Made by a program: the position numbers and the translations under genes. A DNA stretch of 57,770 nt, from the NCBI GenBank assembly GCA_903825285.1, contig CAIJZY010000021.1, forward strand, positions 1 through 57,770, given 5' to 3'. Shown piece by piece: positions 40,429 through 50,155 of this stretch (within the stretch, counting starts at the first letter, position 1; the number at the start of each line of letters is the position of its first letter). Source of the stretch: an uncultured Opitutia bacterium. Lineage in GTDB: Bacteria; Verrucomicrobiota; Verrucomicrobiia; Opitutales; Opitutaceae. Below the pieces are notes generated by a model. That model saw nothing but the letters and a program-made list of their open reading frames with translations. It did no database searches and had not been told where the DNA came from.

Positions 40429-42840
40429 ATGAGGCCATTTCGCAGGACCGTGAGCTACGCGCTGGTGGGCGCCATCTATGCGCTGTGCGCCCTCCATGTG
40501 TTCCGGCACGTCTCGCGCGAGGACGAGCCCGGCCGTGTGACGATCCGCATTTCCCAATGGCAGCTCGAGACCGGCGTGCGCGAGGCGATCAACGCCGTCA
40601 TCCACCGCTACGAGCAGATCAACCCGCACGTCCATGTCGTGCAGATCGCCGTGCCCGGCGGGCCCACCTACGTCTCCTGGGTCCAGACCCAGATGGTCGG
40701 CGGCACCGCGCCCGACCTCGTCCAGTACAGCTTCGTCGCCCCCAACATCCCCTCGCTCTTCCAGCCGCTCAGCGCGGAGGTGATGCAGCCCAATCCGTAC
40801 AACCGCGGGACGCCGCTCGAGGGCGTCAAGTGGCGCGACACCTTTATTGACGGGATGACCAGCCCCGACGCCTACATCGAGGCGCTGCATGCGTACTACT
40901 CGGTCGCGATGGACACGCACATGGGCCGGCTCGTCTACAACAAGCCGCTGCTGAAGCTCATCACCGGCAGCGACCAGCCGCCGCAGACCTACCGGCAGAT
41001 GCTCGCGGTGTGCGCGCAGATTCGGGCCTATGCGCGCGCCCACGGCCTCAACCTCGTGCCGATCACGAATTCCCAGGACACCTGCACGCTACAGGCCTGG
41101 CTGATTTCGGTGACCGCGACGATCGGGCTGGGGGACCGGATCGACTTCCAGCACCGGATCGGGGCGAATCCCGATGACCTGGGCCGCAGCTTCCTGCGTC
41201 ACGAGTGGAGCTTCGATTCCCCCGAGGTGGTCGCGATGCTGCAGGAGCTGAAGGAATACGGGGAGATGAGCTCGCCGGGATTCTGGGACCGGAACCGCGA
41301 CGCGGCGGTGACCGATTTCGTCACCGAGCACGCCGTCATGATCGTCGCCCCCAGCTGGGAGGCGACCAACCTCCTGGGCCTGTGCTCGTTTGAGATCGCG
41401 GCGTTCCAGTATCCGTACCCGCAGCAGGACGACCCCGTCTATGGGAAATTCGCCCATGGCCCATACAGCGAGGGCCAGGTCACCACCGGCCTGCCGATCT
41501 ACCTCAACCGCGCCACGACGCACCGCGCGGAGGCGATCGACTTCCTCCACTTCATGACGAGCCAGGAGGGCAGCCGGATCTTTGCGGAGGTGAGCAACTG
41601 GCCGCCGGCGACCGTGGGCGTGGAGCCATCCAAGTTCGCCGCGCAGTTCAAGCAGCAGACCGAGGGCTATGTCGGGGGCTGCAATATCCTGATCCCGAGC
41701 CTGTCCATCGACGCGGGCGGCTTCATCTACTCCCACATGGCCGACCTGTGGAGCGCCTCCGGCAGCGTCGAGCGCTTCCGGCAGGTCATGCGCGAAGGGC
41801 TCGACGCCAAGATCCGCGACGACTTCCGGCAGGAGATCATCACCGGCCTCAACAACCTCCGCCGCGTGGACGCGATGGCAGTGGCCCAGGCCGAACTCGC
41901 CCCGGGCGGCCAGCGTCCCGAGGTCCTGCCGCTCATCGCCGTGATGGCCGAGACGAACAACGACCAAAACCAGGAGATGCTCACGCCGCTGGCGGCGACG
42001 CCGGGCGGCGCGGAAAAATCCGCGCGGCCGGACCCGGCCGACTCCCTTCCCGCCGCGCCGGCGCCGGTTCCATTCGTGCCGGTCACCGATCCGGAAGTGC
42101 TCGCCGGCTGGAAGGAACTGGCCGACCTGCACGTGGAGCGGGCCCAGGCGCATTTTGAATCGCGCATGGGCGCCGCCGACGCGGGCGTGGCGCGGGCGGC
42201 GCGCTTTGGCCGGGGAATCTGCGTGCTCAGCCGTCAGCCCGTCTCGCCGGCCCAGCTGGAGGAGGCGCGCCGGGCGTTCGCGGAGCTCGCGGAGGGAGGC
42301 AACGACGACGTGGCGCTGGGCGCGCGCTTCTTCCTCGGCCGCCTGGCCCAGGCCCACCTGCAGGTGCCCGACGCGCCCGAGGCCGCACGCCAGTACCACC
42401 GGCTTCTGGCCGCGCGGGCCGACTCGCTCTGGGCGCAGACGGCGCTGGCCCGGCTGGCGATGCTGGAGATCTACGCGCTGAATCCGCAGTCGACGCCGGG
42501 CGAGCGCGTGGCACGGGCCACGGAGCTGCTCCGGTTCGTCCGCACGCCGGCGGCCGAGGCCGAGCTCCGGGTGGTCCTGTCCGCCGCGATCTTTTTCTAC
42601 CACCTGCCGTCCGCCGAGGCGCTGCCGCACCTGCTCGCGGCGGTGCGGCTTGGGCGGCTCGACTGGACGACGCGCCGGGACTGCGTGCTGCAGGTCGCCG
42701 AGCTCTCCCGGCTGGCCGGCGACCGGCAGCAGGCCGCGGAGTACTACCGGATCTACATTGCGGAGAATCCCATCGACGCCCGCGTCTACACCGTCCGCCA
42801 GCGCCTCGCGGCCCTGGGGGTGCAGGCCGGTGGACGATAG
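40429..42840 (+). CDS. Extracellular solute-binding domain fused to TPR-like repeats
   Basis: The 803-residue protein has a single N-terminal membrane segment (YALVGAIYALCALHVF). An ABC-type family 1 solute-binding domain follows (about 35-490), with the typical ITISQWQ-like opening, a GGTAPDLVQYSF motif and a hinge near VPITNSQDT. A Pro/Ala linker (about 525-550) then leads to alpha-helical tetratricopeptide-like repeats to the end. No ABC permease or ATPase gene is adjacent. The fusion suggests a membrane-tethered carbohydrate-binding or scaffold protein. The TPR call is from helix-repeat pattern by eye. Confidence 0.7.
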   Translation: MRPFRRTVSYALVGAIYALCALHVFRHVSREDEPGRVTIRISQWQLETGVREAINAVIHRYEQINPHVHVVQIAVPGGPTYVSWVQTQMVGGTAPDLVQYSFVAPNIPSLFQPLSAEVMQPNPYNRGTPLEGVKWRDTFIDGMTSPDAYIEALHAYYSVAMDTHMGRLVYNKPLLKLITGSDQPPQTYRQMLAVCAQIRAYARAHGLNLVPITNSQDTCTLQAWLISVTATIGLGDRIDFQHRIGANPDDLGRSFLRHEWSFDSPEVVAMLQELKEYGEMSSPGFWDRNRDAAVTDFVTEHAVMIVAPSWEATNLLGLCSFEIAAFQYPYPQQDDPVYGKFAHGPYSEGQVTTGLPIYLNRATTHRAEAIDFLHFMTSQEGSRIFAEVSNWPPATVGVEPSKFAAQFKQQTEGYVGGCNILIPSLSIDAGGFIYSHMADLWSASGSVERFRQVMREGLDAKIRDDFRQEIITGLNNLRRVDAMAVAQAELAPGGQRPEVLPLIAVMAETNNDQNQEMLTPLAATPGGAEKSARPDPADSLPAAPAPVPFVPVTDPEVLAGWKELADLHVERAQAHFESRMGAADAGVARAARFGRGICVLSRQPVSPAQLEEARRAFAELAEGGNDDVALGARFFLGRLAQAHLQVPDAPEAARQYHRLLAARADSLWAQTALARLAMLEIYALNPQSTPGERVARATELLRFVRTPAAEAELRVVLSAAIFFYHLPSAEALPHLLAAVRLGRLDWTTRRDCVLQVAELSRLAGDRQQAAEYYRIYIAENPIDARVYTVRQRLAALGVQAGGR

Positions 42841-42957
42841 CCGGTGGGTGCGGCGCGCAGTTAGGCATTGTCTGAGGCCGGCGGGGCTGCCACTTGAAGC
42901 TACCCCTGTTTCCGCCGGTCACCTCTGGCCGGCGGATTCCATTTTACCCCAGACCGC

Positions 42958-44376
42958 ATGACTGAACCCGCCCCGGCCAAGCCTTTCGGCTATCTGCTGT
43001 TCCTCTGCCTGGCGTCAACGCTCGCCGGCTTCCTCTTCGGCTTCGATGCCTCCGTGATCAACGGCACGGTGCTCGCGCTGGCGGCGGCCTTCGGCACCTC
43101 GGCCGCGGCAACGGGCTTTGCGGTGGCGGTCGTGCTGCTCGGCTCGGCGGTGGGCGCATTTGTTGCGGGCCAGGCGTCCGATCACCTCGGGCGCAAGCGC
43201 GTGATGATGGTCACCGCTGTGCTCTTCGGCGTGAGCGCGTGGGGCGCGGGCGGGGCGGGCTCGACCACGACGTTCATCCTCTTCCGTCTGATCGGCGGCC
43301 TCGGCGTCGGCGCGGCCTGCGTGGTCGCGCCGGCCTACATCGCGGAGATCTCGCCGGCGCAGCTGCGCGGCCGGCTCACCACGCTGCAGCAGCTCGCGAT
43401 CGTCGTGGGCCTGCAGTCCGCGTTCCTCAGCAACTTCCTCATCGCCCGCGCCGCCGGCGGCGCCGACCACGCATGGCTGCTCCACGCCGCGGCCTGGCGC
43501 TGGATGTTCTGGGTGCAGCTGCTCCCGAGCGCGGGCTACCTGCTCGCGACGCTCTTCCTGCCGGAGTCGCCCCGCTTCCTTGTCATCCGCGGCCGCGAGC
43601 CCGAGGCCCGGCGCGTGATGGCGCGGCTCTGGGGCGGCGGCGGGGACGGGTTGGACGGCGTGGTGGCGGAGATCCGCGCCTCGGTGGACCGCGAGCGCAA
43701 GGCCCGGCTCAGCGACGTCCTCGTGCCGCACACGCGGCGGCTGCTCCCCATCGTGATGGTCGGCTGCGGGCTGGCGTTCTTCTCCCAGGCCTCGGGGATC
43801 AACGCCGTGATGTATTTCGGCGAGGTGCTCTGGCACAAGGCCGGGTTCACCGAGCAGAACGCGCTGCTCATCAACGTGACCCTCGGCGCCAACCTGATCG
43901 TGGCGACGCTCGTCTCGATGGCGCTGGTGGACCACCTGGGCCGCCGGCCGCTGCTGCTCGCCGGCGGCGTGATCATGACCGCGATGCTCGCGGTGCTCAT
44001 GGCGGTGTTCCTGCTCAGCGACCGGCAGGCCGGCGGCACGCTCGCGCCGTCGCCGCTCCAGACCGTCATCGCGCTCACCGCGGAGCATCTCTACATCTTC
44101 TGCTTCGGCGCGACGTGGGGGCCCGTGACCTGGGTGCTGCTCGGCGAGATGTTCCCCAACCGGATGCGCGGCGCGGCGCTGGCGGTGGCCGCGGCGGTGC
44201 TGTGGGTGTCGAACTTCCTCGTGACCTTCAGCTTTCCCGCGCTCGTCGAGGGCGTGGGCCTCGGCGGGGCGTTCGCGATCTACGCCGGGTTCTCGCTGGT
44301 CTCGGTGGGATTCGTCCGCCGGTCCGTGCCCGAGACGCGCGGCCGGACCCTCGAGCAGATGGGGGAGCCCGCGTGA
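42958..44376 (+). CDS. Sugar-porter MFS transporter
   Basis: The 472-residue protein carries sugar-porter motifs: GFLFGFDASVINGT in helix 1, the DHLGRKR loop, LPESPRFL after helix 6, GINAVMYFG in helix 7, DHLGRRPLLL and the C-terminal PETRGRTLEQM. It should import a hexose or related sugar by H+ symport. It precedes a PhyH gene and a URO-D gene by about 90 bases, possibly one functional group. Confidence 0.9.
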   Translation: MTEPAPAKPFGYLLFLCLASTLAGFLFGFDASVINGTVLALAAAFGTSAAATGFAVAVVLLGSAVGAFVAGQASDHLGRKRVMMVTAVLFGVSAWGAGGAGSTTTFILFRLIGGLGVGAACVVAPAYIAEISPAQLRGRLTTLQQLAIVVGLQSAFLSNFLIARAAGGADHAWLLHAAAWRWMFWVQLLPSAGYLLATLFLPESPRFLVIRGREPEARRVMARLWGGGGDGLDGVVAEIRASVDRERKARLSDVLVPHTRRLLPIVMVGCGLAFFSQASGINAVMYFGEVLWHKAGFTEQNALLINVTLGANLIVATLVSMALVDHLGRRPLLLAGGVIMTAMLAVLMAVFLLSDRQAGGTLAPSPLQTVIALTAEHLYIFCFGATWGPVTWVLLGEMFPNRMRGAALAVAAAVLWVSNFLVTFSFPALVEGVGLGGAFAIYAGFSLVSVGFVRRSVPETRGRTLEQMGEPA

Positions 44377-44462
44377 ATCCTTCCGGCTTGCCAAGCCCCG
44401 GCGGCGCCCCGATGGGTGTCGGCGCCCCGGGCGTTTTCCACCCCACGCCCTGAATTTTCCCC

Positions 44463-45218
44463 ATGCTGACCGCTGAACAAATCCGCGACTACGACCGGGA
44501 CGGCTACGTGCTGGTCCCCGATGTTTTCAATCCCACCGAGGTGGCCATCCTGAAGGCCCACGCCGGCCGCGAGCGCCGCGGCGAGACCGTGCACCAGGTC
44601 GTCGATGCCGGCGGACGGGTCAGCAAGCTCGCGGCGTGGGTGGACATCGCGGAGGACGTGTTTGGCGCCGTCTCGGCGAGCCCCCGCATCGTCGGCGCGG
44701 CGCAGCTGCTCCTGCGCGAGGAGATCTACCACTGGCACAGCAAGCTCAGCGTGAAGCAGCCGCGGGCCGGCGCGGCGTGGGAGTGGCACCAGGACTACGG
44801 CTACTGGTACAACGACGGCTGCCTCTACCCGAACATGATCTCCTGCATGGTGGCGCTGGACCCGTCCACCCGCGAGAACGGCTGCCTCAAGGTGCTCGTC
44901 GGCTCGCACCGGCTCGGCCGCTGCGACCACGGCCGCATCGGCTCGCAGACCGGCGCCGACCCCGAGCGGCTGGCGATCCTGGAGGAGCGGCTCCCCGTGC
45001 GCTACTGTGAGGCGCCCCCGGGCAGCGTGCTCTTTTTCCACTGCAACACGTTTCACTCCTCGGAGCCCAACCTCTCGGAGAAGCCGCGCTGCGCCTACAT
45101 CTGCTGCTACAACGCACTCTCCAATCTTCCGTACGGCGGCAAGGGTCACGGCAAGCCCGAGCCGATCAAGCCGGCGCCGGACGACGCCATCCTGCGCTTC
45201 GACGCGGCGAAGGCGTGA
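44463..45218 (+). CDS. Phytanoyl-CoA-dioxygenase-like oxygenase (second copy)
   Basis: The 251-residue protein keeps HQD in WEWHQDYGYWYND and the distal His in CNTFHSSEPN with Arg in EKPRCAY, the Fe(II)/2-oxoglutarate triad. The early GYVLVPDVFNPTEV segment is typical of the family. It follows the sugar porter and is convergent with a URO-D-like gene, repeating the PhyH/URO-D partnership at 21772-23799 in a different arrangement. Substrate unknown. Confidence 0.8.
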   Translation: MLTAEQIRDYDRDGYVLVPDVFNPTEVAILKAHAGRERRGETVHQVVDAGGRVSKLAAWVDIAEDVFGAVSASPRIVGAAQLLLREEIYHWHSKLSVKQPRAGAAWEWHQDYGYWYNDGCLYPNMISCMVALDPSTRENGCLKVLVGSHRLGRCDHGRIGSQTGADPERLAILEERLPVRYCEAPPGSVLFFHCNTFHSSEPNLSEKPRCAYICCYNALSNLPYGGKGHGKPEPIKPAPDDAILRFDAAKA

Positions 45219-45246
45219 GTCCGGCCGCCTGACGGCGACCGCGCGG

Positions 45247-46260
45247 TCAGGCCGCGCCGGGATTCACCTCGGCGAAGCAGCGGACATTCTCCGGGGGCGA
45301 TAGCCGCGGCACCTCGCAGGCGGCGCCGGAGATCCAGGCGGGCCCGGCGTCCCGCGCGCACTGGCGAAGCGCGCGGCGCACGTCGTCCGCCGTGCCGTTC
45401 CGCACCACGGAGACCGTGTTCACGTTGCCCAGCAGCACCTGGCGCGGTCCCACGCGGGCGCGCGCCTCGCGGAGATCGACCAGGCTGTCCAGGTCCACGA
45501 TGTCGCAGCCGAGCGTGGCGAAGGCGTCCACGAGGTGACCCGTGCGTCCGCAGATGTGCAGCCGGACCTTGGCGCCGGCGGCGTGGATGCCGGCCACGAG
45601 CCGCTGCTCGTAGGGTAGGACAAACTCGTCGTACAGCTCGCGGCTGACCAGCGAGGCGGCAGCGTCGCCGACCCCGATGAGGTCGGCGCCGGCCGCGATC
45701 TGCGCCGTGGCGAACTTCAGGGCCACGTCCACGCAGAAGCCCGCCAGCTCATGCACGAACTCGGGCGCGTCGTAGTAGTCCAGCATCAGGGTGTTGATGC
45801 CCCGCAGGTCCGCGCTCTCGGCGCAGGGTCCCTCCACCCAGCCCTCGATGAGATGCGTGGCGCCCAACTGCGCCTTGAGCAGGCGCACGGCGGCGACGCG
45901 GTTGGCCATGCGGCTGCCCGCGGCGAGCGGGTCGGGCACGCGGAGGCCGCGGAGAGTGAGGGGCTCGGCCAGCCGCGCGTGCTCCTCCACGATGGCCGGG
46001 GGGCTGTCGGGCGGATAGTAGATGCTCGCGCCGAGGTCGGCCGCCTCGCAGCCGGGGTCGGAGATCACCGAGACATGGTCGATGCCGAACTGCCGCGCCG
46101 CGGCACACTGGCCCGCCGCCTGGATCTCCGCGCGCGTCGCGTAGTCGCGGTATTTGGCCCCGACGAGGTCTGCGGCCCACATCATCGTGATCGGCATCGC
46201 CGCAAAGCGGTCCACCGGTTGTCCGGCCAGCGTGGCGAAGATGCGTTCTCGTCCGGTCAT
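45247..46260 (-). CDS. URO-D-superfamily protein (second copy)
   Basis: The 337-residue protein has a HemE-like opening MTGRERIFATLAGQPVDR with FAAMPITMMWAADLVG, then GWVEGPCAESADLRGINTLMLDYY, GVGDAAASLVS, HICGRTGHLVDAF and VLLGNVNTVSVVRNGT. The HICG and GNV motifs are typical of the methyltransferase-like URO-D group (MtaA/CmuA type) and not heme synthesis. I chose the ATG at 46260; upstream codons overlap an intergenic repeat. Substrate unknown. Confidence 0.8.
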   Translation of the reverse strand: MTGRERIFATLAGQPVDRFAAMPITMMWAADLVGAKYRDYATRAEIQAAGQCAAARQFGIDHVSVISDPGCEAADLGASIYYPPDSPPAIVEEHARLAEPLTLRGLRVPDPLAAGSRMANRVAAVRLLKAQLGATHLIEGWVEGPCAESADLRGINTLMLDYYDAPEFVHELAGFCVDVALKFATAQIAAGADLIGVGDAAASLVSRELYDEFVLPYEQRLVAGIHAAGAKVRLHICGRTGHLVDAFATLGCDIVDLDSLVDLREARARVGPRQVLLGNVNTVSVVRNGTADDVRRALRQCARDAGPAWISGAACEVPRLSPPENVRCFAEVNPGAA

Positions 46261-46321
46261 GGTGGGGGGTGGGTGCGCGCTTGCCCCGATCCTACGGCGG
46301 GGAAGTGCGCCGGGTGAATCC

Positions 46322-46392
46322 CTAACCTTCGTGCTCTTCGTGGTGAAAATATTCGGGTGGGGTCGCGGAAACGCGGAGGGGCGAAGGCGCGG
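46322..46392. repeat. Intergenic repeat unit
   Basis: CTTCGTGCTCTTCGTGGTGAAAA followed by GTCGCGGAAACGCGGAGGGGCGAAGGCGCGGA-type units match the a' and d' modules of the other repeats. It lies between the URO-D-like and SOUL genes. Confidence 0.5.
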
Positions 46393-46471
46393 ACGGCAGT
46401 CGCGAGGGTGAGTGGGCGGACCGGCGAGCTTGCGTTCCTCCGTCGCGGGGCCGCTGATGCGGCCTTCCCTT

Positions 46472-47032
46472 ATGCGTTTGTGGATTGTCCTCCTGCTGCT
46501 CACCGCCGTTCCCGCCATGGCCACCGAAACCGCCTTTCCTCCCACCGCGCCCGGCGTGGCGGAATTCAAGACCCTGCCGGCGGGCGTGCTGCTGCGCACC
46601 ACCGGCCGCGGCAACTATTTCGAGGAGGCGAACGGGCTTTTCCGCCCACTCTTCGGCTATATCTCGTCGCGCAAGATCGCGATGACGACCCCCGTGGAGG
46701 TGCGGGTCGCGCCGGCGGCGATGTATTTCTGGGTGGCCGCCAGCGAGCGGCCCAAGGTCTCCGGCGGCACGACCGAGGTGGAGGTCATCGACGTGGCGGA
46801 GCGCCACGTCGCCAGCCTGGGCGTGCGGGGCAGCTATTCGCGGGAAAATTTCGAGCAGGCGCGCGATCGGCTGCTGGCCTGGCTCGCCCATCAGCCCGGC
46901 GTCGAGGCCGCCGGCGAACCGTACGCGGTCTACTGGGACAGCCCTTTCACGCTGTGGTTTGCCAAGCGCGCCGAGGTGCACATCCCCGTCCGGCCGCTCA
47001 GCGGCGGCGGCGGTACGCCGTCCCGAGGGTGA
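46472..47032 (+). CDS. SOUL heme-binding-family protein, exported
   Basis: The 186-residue protein has a signal peptide (MRLWIVLLLLTAVPAMA). A SOUL/HEBP-like domain follows: FKTLPAGVLLRTTGRGNYFEEANGLFRPLFGYISSRKIAMTTPVE is the conserved stretch (given here by its family pattern), and the C-terminal YWDSPFTLWFAKRAEVHIPV. It should act in the periplasm or on the outer membrane and may bind heme. Upstream ATGs at 46457 and 46412 are possible. The last 35 bases overlap the convergent PEP-CTERM gene. Confidence 0.75.
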   Translation: MRLWIVLLLLTAVPAMATETAFPPTAPGVAEFKTLPAGVLLRTTGRGNYFEEANGLFRPLFGYISSRKIAMTTPVEVRVAPAAMYFWVAASERPKVSGGTTEVEVIDVAERHVASLGVRGSYSRENFEQARDRLLAWLAHQPGVEAAGEPYAVYWDSPFTLWFAKRAEVHIPVRPLSGGGGTPSRG

Positions 47033-49811
47033 GCAGCCCGAGGGCGAGCATCGCCCAGGTCGCGGGCTCGGGCACCGGCGTGAAGTTGAGCATCAGGCTG
47101 TTGCCGCTCTGCGACACGAAGAAGTGGCCGACCCCGGTGGAATTCTGGAAGTCAGTCGCGTCGATCGTGAAGTAGTTCGGGTTGAAGCCGGTGATCGTGG
47201 TCGCGGACACGAGCGTCCAGGAGTAGGAGAGTGACGAGTCGAAGTTCAGCGCCAGGCCCGAGGCGACGCTCGAGGGATCGAAGGTGTGGATCTCGATGTC
47301 GAAGGGCGTGCCGGTGTAGCTGAACGTGAGCGGCGCCCCGACCGTCAGCGTGCCGTAGCCCGTGCCCGCGGCGCCGTCCGCGTCCGACAGCGCGAAGATG
47401 TACTTGCCGCCCGACCCGAACATGACCGTGGTGGCGCCGCCGATGGCGAGCGTCCCGGCGAACGGGATCTGGTCCCCGGCGCCGCTGGAGATCACCGCGC
47501 GGCCCGGGTTGATGTACGAGCCGCCCTGGATCGCGAGGGTGCCGCCGGGCGAGAACGTGCCGTAGCCGGCGAGCCCGCCCGTGCTGCCGAGCGTGAGGGC
47601 GTTGGAGAGCGTGACCCCGGTGTTGGTCAGGAGCGCGCCGTTCACCGTCACGGCGCCGGTGCCGAGGGCGGTGTTGTTGCTCGCGATGACGATGGCGCCG
47701 GAGTCAATGGTCGTGCCCTGCGAGTAGGTGCTGGCGCCCGTGAGATTCAGGCTCGCGCCGTCGGCCGCCGCCACGGTGACGTCGCCGTTGCCGCTGATGG
47801 AGCCGTGGAAGGTGGTGCCGCTGCCGTCGTCCTGCGAGTAGGGGTAGATCGTCAGCGTCGTGCCGGTGGCCAGGTTGATGACGTTGTTCGAGGACGGGGC
47901 GTCCCGGAGTCCCCAGATGTCGGCCGCATCGCCGTTGAAGTTCAGGATGGAGCCGGCCGACATCGTGACCCAGCTGAGCTGCGGGCTGCCGGCAAACGTG
48001 GCGATCGAGTTGTTGAGCTCCAGACCGTCGATGCTGACTCTGGGATCGTTGGACGTGGACGTGAAGTCCAGCGTGCTGTTGTACGCCTTGACCCAGCTGT
48101 CGCCGAAGCCCGTGGCCGAGCCGATGGTGACCGTCGCGCCGTTGACCGTGGTGGTGCCCGAGTAGTAGTTGTTTCCCTCAATGTCCACGGGCCCAAAGAT
48201 GCCGAGGTTGCCGCCGTCCTCCTCGCCGTAGTCGTAGATGTTGCCGGTGAGGGTCAGCAGGTTGCTGCTGTTGGTGTTGAGCGCCAGGCCGGCGTAACCA
48301 AGATAGATGTCATTGGACAGGGAGACCGGACCGCCGCTGGCGGCGAGGGTCGCGGCCCAACCGGTGGACGCGCTCGAGGGCACGTCCAGCTCGCCGGTGC
48401 CGAGCGACTGTGAATTCGTGACGAACAGGTAGCCGCTGTTGAGCCTGGTGCCGCCCGAGTAGGTGTTGGCGCCCGCGAGGGTGACGGACGACTGCGTCAC
48501 GAAGTGGTAGTCCAGGTTCAGGCTCTCGAGCGGGCTCGTGAGCCCGATGACCACGGAGCGGGAGGGGTCGCCCTCCTCCACAAAGGAATCGGTGAGCGCC
48601 GAGGACACCAGCACCGAGCCGCCCTTCACGCCGGCAAACCGGTAGGTCATGTCATACGGCGTGATGACGCCGGTGTAATTCACCGATGTCGCGGTGCCGA
48701 GGAAGAGGCTGGAGCTGGTGTCGGAGAGATCGATGTTGCTCGTGATCGTCCGGGGGCCGGACAGCGAATCGAAGCCGACCACGCCCTCGTAGGCATCGAT
48801 ATAGACGTTGTTGATGAACGACTGGATGTTTTCGTTGGCATCCGTGAACCCCGAGTTGGCGGTGCTGCCGATGTAGCCCGAATAGAGGTTCAGGTTGAAG
48901 TTGGGCAGTAGCGTGTCGAAAATCAGCGCGCCGCCCTCGACATAGGTGCCGCTGGAATAGGTCAGCGGGCCGGACAGGATGAGGGTCAGCGGGGCGTTGC
49001 CGGCATTGAGGTCCAGTTCCCGGCCCTCGGAGTCGCCATCACCCAGCGGGCTTTGCACGGTCAGGGTACCGCCGCCGCCGCCGAAGGCATAATAATAACT
49101 GGTCGGGCCGCCCGGCGGCGTGATCGTCGCCGACGGTCCCAGGATCGCCCGCGTGGCCGAACCGAGGCCCACAAAGCCCTCGCTCGTGAAGTCGGTGAGG
49201 TCGACGGGATCGTTGAAGGTCGCGGTGGTGCCCGACGTCGTGTCGAAGCCCAGCGTGCCCGCGAGATTGCCCGCGCTGCCGCTCCCGCTCATGAAGCTCA
49301 GGAACGTGCTCACGCTGCCCGTGCCGGCATAGCCGCTGCCGAGTCCGAGGTAGGTTTGATCCGAGCTCGACTCGAGGTCGGTGATGGTGCCGATCTGGGT
49401 CGGCCCGGCGCCGTCGAGGATCAGCGCCACCTGCCGGTCGAGGTCGATGCGATCCACGTTGGTCACGTTGCCCTGGAACACCACGTAGGAGTTGCCATGG
49501 GACGAGCTGGTCAGGTCCAGGCAGACGCCCGACGTGTAGCCCGTAATGTCGCCGGACACGGTGATGAGCGAGTTGCGCCCGATCTTGATGGTGAGATCAC
49601 TGTCGTTGAGCGTGATGAGCCCGGACAGGGTCAGCAGGCTCGCCGTGGTGTCGCCGGGATAGATGGAGCCGCCGAACCGGACCGCGTAGCCATTGCTGTC
49701 GTCGCCAATGAAGATGTCATTGGCGAGCGTCACCGCCGACGGCGAGTTGGTCGTCAGGCGCGTGCCGTCGCCGAGGGTGAGCGGGCCCGTGCCGACGGGA
49801 CCTGAAGTCAC
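46998..49811 (-). pseudogene. PEP-CTERM autotransporter-like repeat protein, main part of a frameshifted gene
   Basis: This frame encodes 937 residues of Gly/Ser/Thr-rich beta-strand repeats, with autotransporter-associated units of the type SGTTTVNGATVTIG and YSGGTRLNSGYLFV. It ends in the PEP-CTERM signal (VPEPATWAMLALGLLTLGTAYRRRR, 25 residues in all, where VPEP, the hydrophobic helix and the Arg cluster are the key parts). It has no start with a signal peptide: the signal lies in another frame just upstream (to 49984), and a one-base shift near 49825 would join the two. It would be a surface-sorted protein if intact. Confidence 0.75.
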
Positions 49812-49984
49812 GCTGCCGGGTGCCCCGTGCCGTCAGTCACCGGAACCACGCCGCCAAACCAATTGCTTGGGACGCTGAACTTGTTGTTGGGGAAATCCCC
49901 TCCCCAGACCGTCGTCTGCACATGTGCCGACCCAATCGAAGCCAGCAGGATTACCGCGCAAAACGATACAAGGTAGCGGGTCAT
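49808..49984 (-). pseudogene. Signal-peptide part of the frameshifted PEP-CTERM gene
   Basis: From the ATG at 49984 this frame gives a clear signal peptide (MTRYLVSFCAVILLASIGSAHV) and then the conserved NWFGGVVPVTDGTG block that opens such repeat proteins. It stops at 49808. Removing one base near the GGGG run at about 49820-49825 fuses it to the large frame as DGTGAPGSVTSGP. It may be a real mutation, a phase-variable tract or a sequencing error. Confidence 0.65.
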
Positions 49985-50155
49985 CGTTTGATCGTTATGA
50001 CACTTATTTTGCAATAAGGCAAGGCCCGCGAAAGAAGCCTGAGCGCCGCCCGATGAACGTGTGTGCAGCACGGGAATCACCTCGTGGATTGCGACTTAGG
50101 ATTCGGATCACGCGGCGGCGCAGACTCAGTCGGTCCGGCATCCGCGATGATCCGC

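Noticed and set aside
43015-44394. 459-codon - strand frame opposite the sugar porter
   Set aside because: Composition (His/Arg/Glu-rich, no hydrophobic core) is typical of the antisense of a high-GC membrane protein gene.
47286-49805. Long + strand frames rich in Arg, Ala, Gly and Val
   Set aside because: They are antisense shadows of the repeat-rich PEP-CTERM gene and have no family features.
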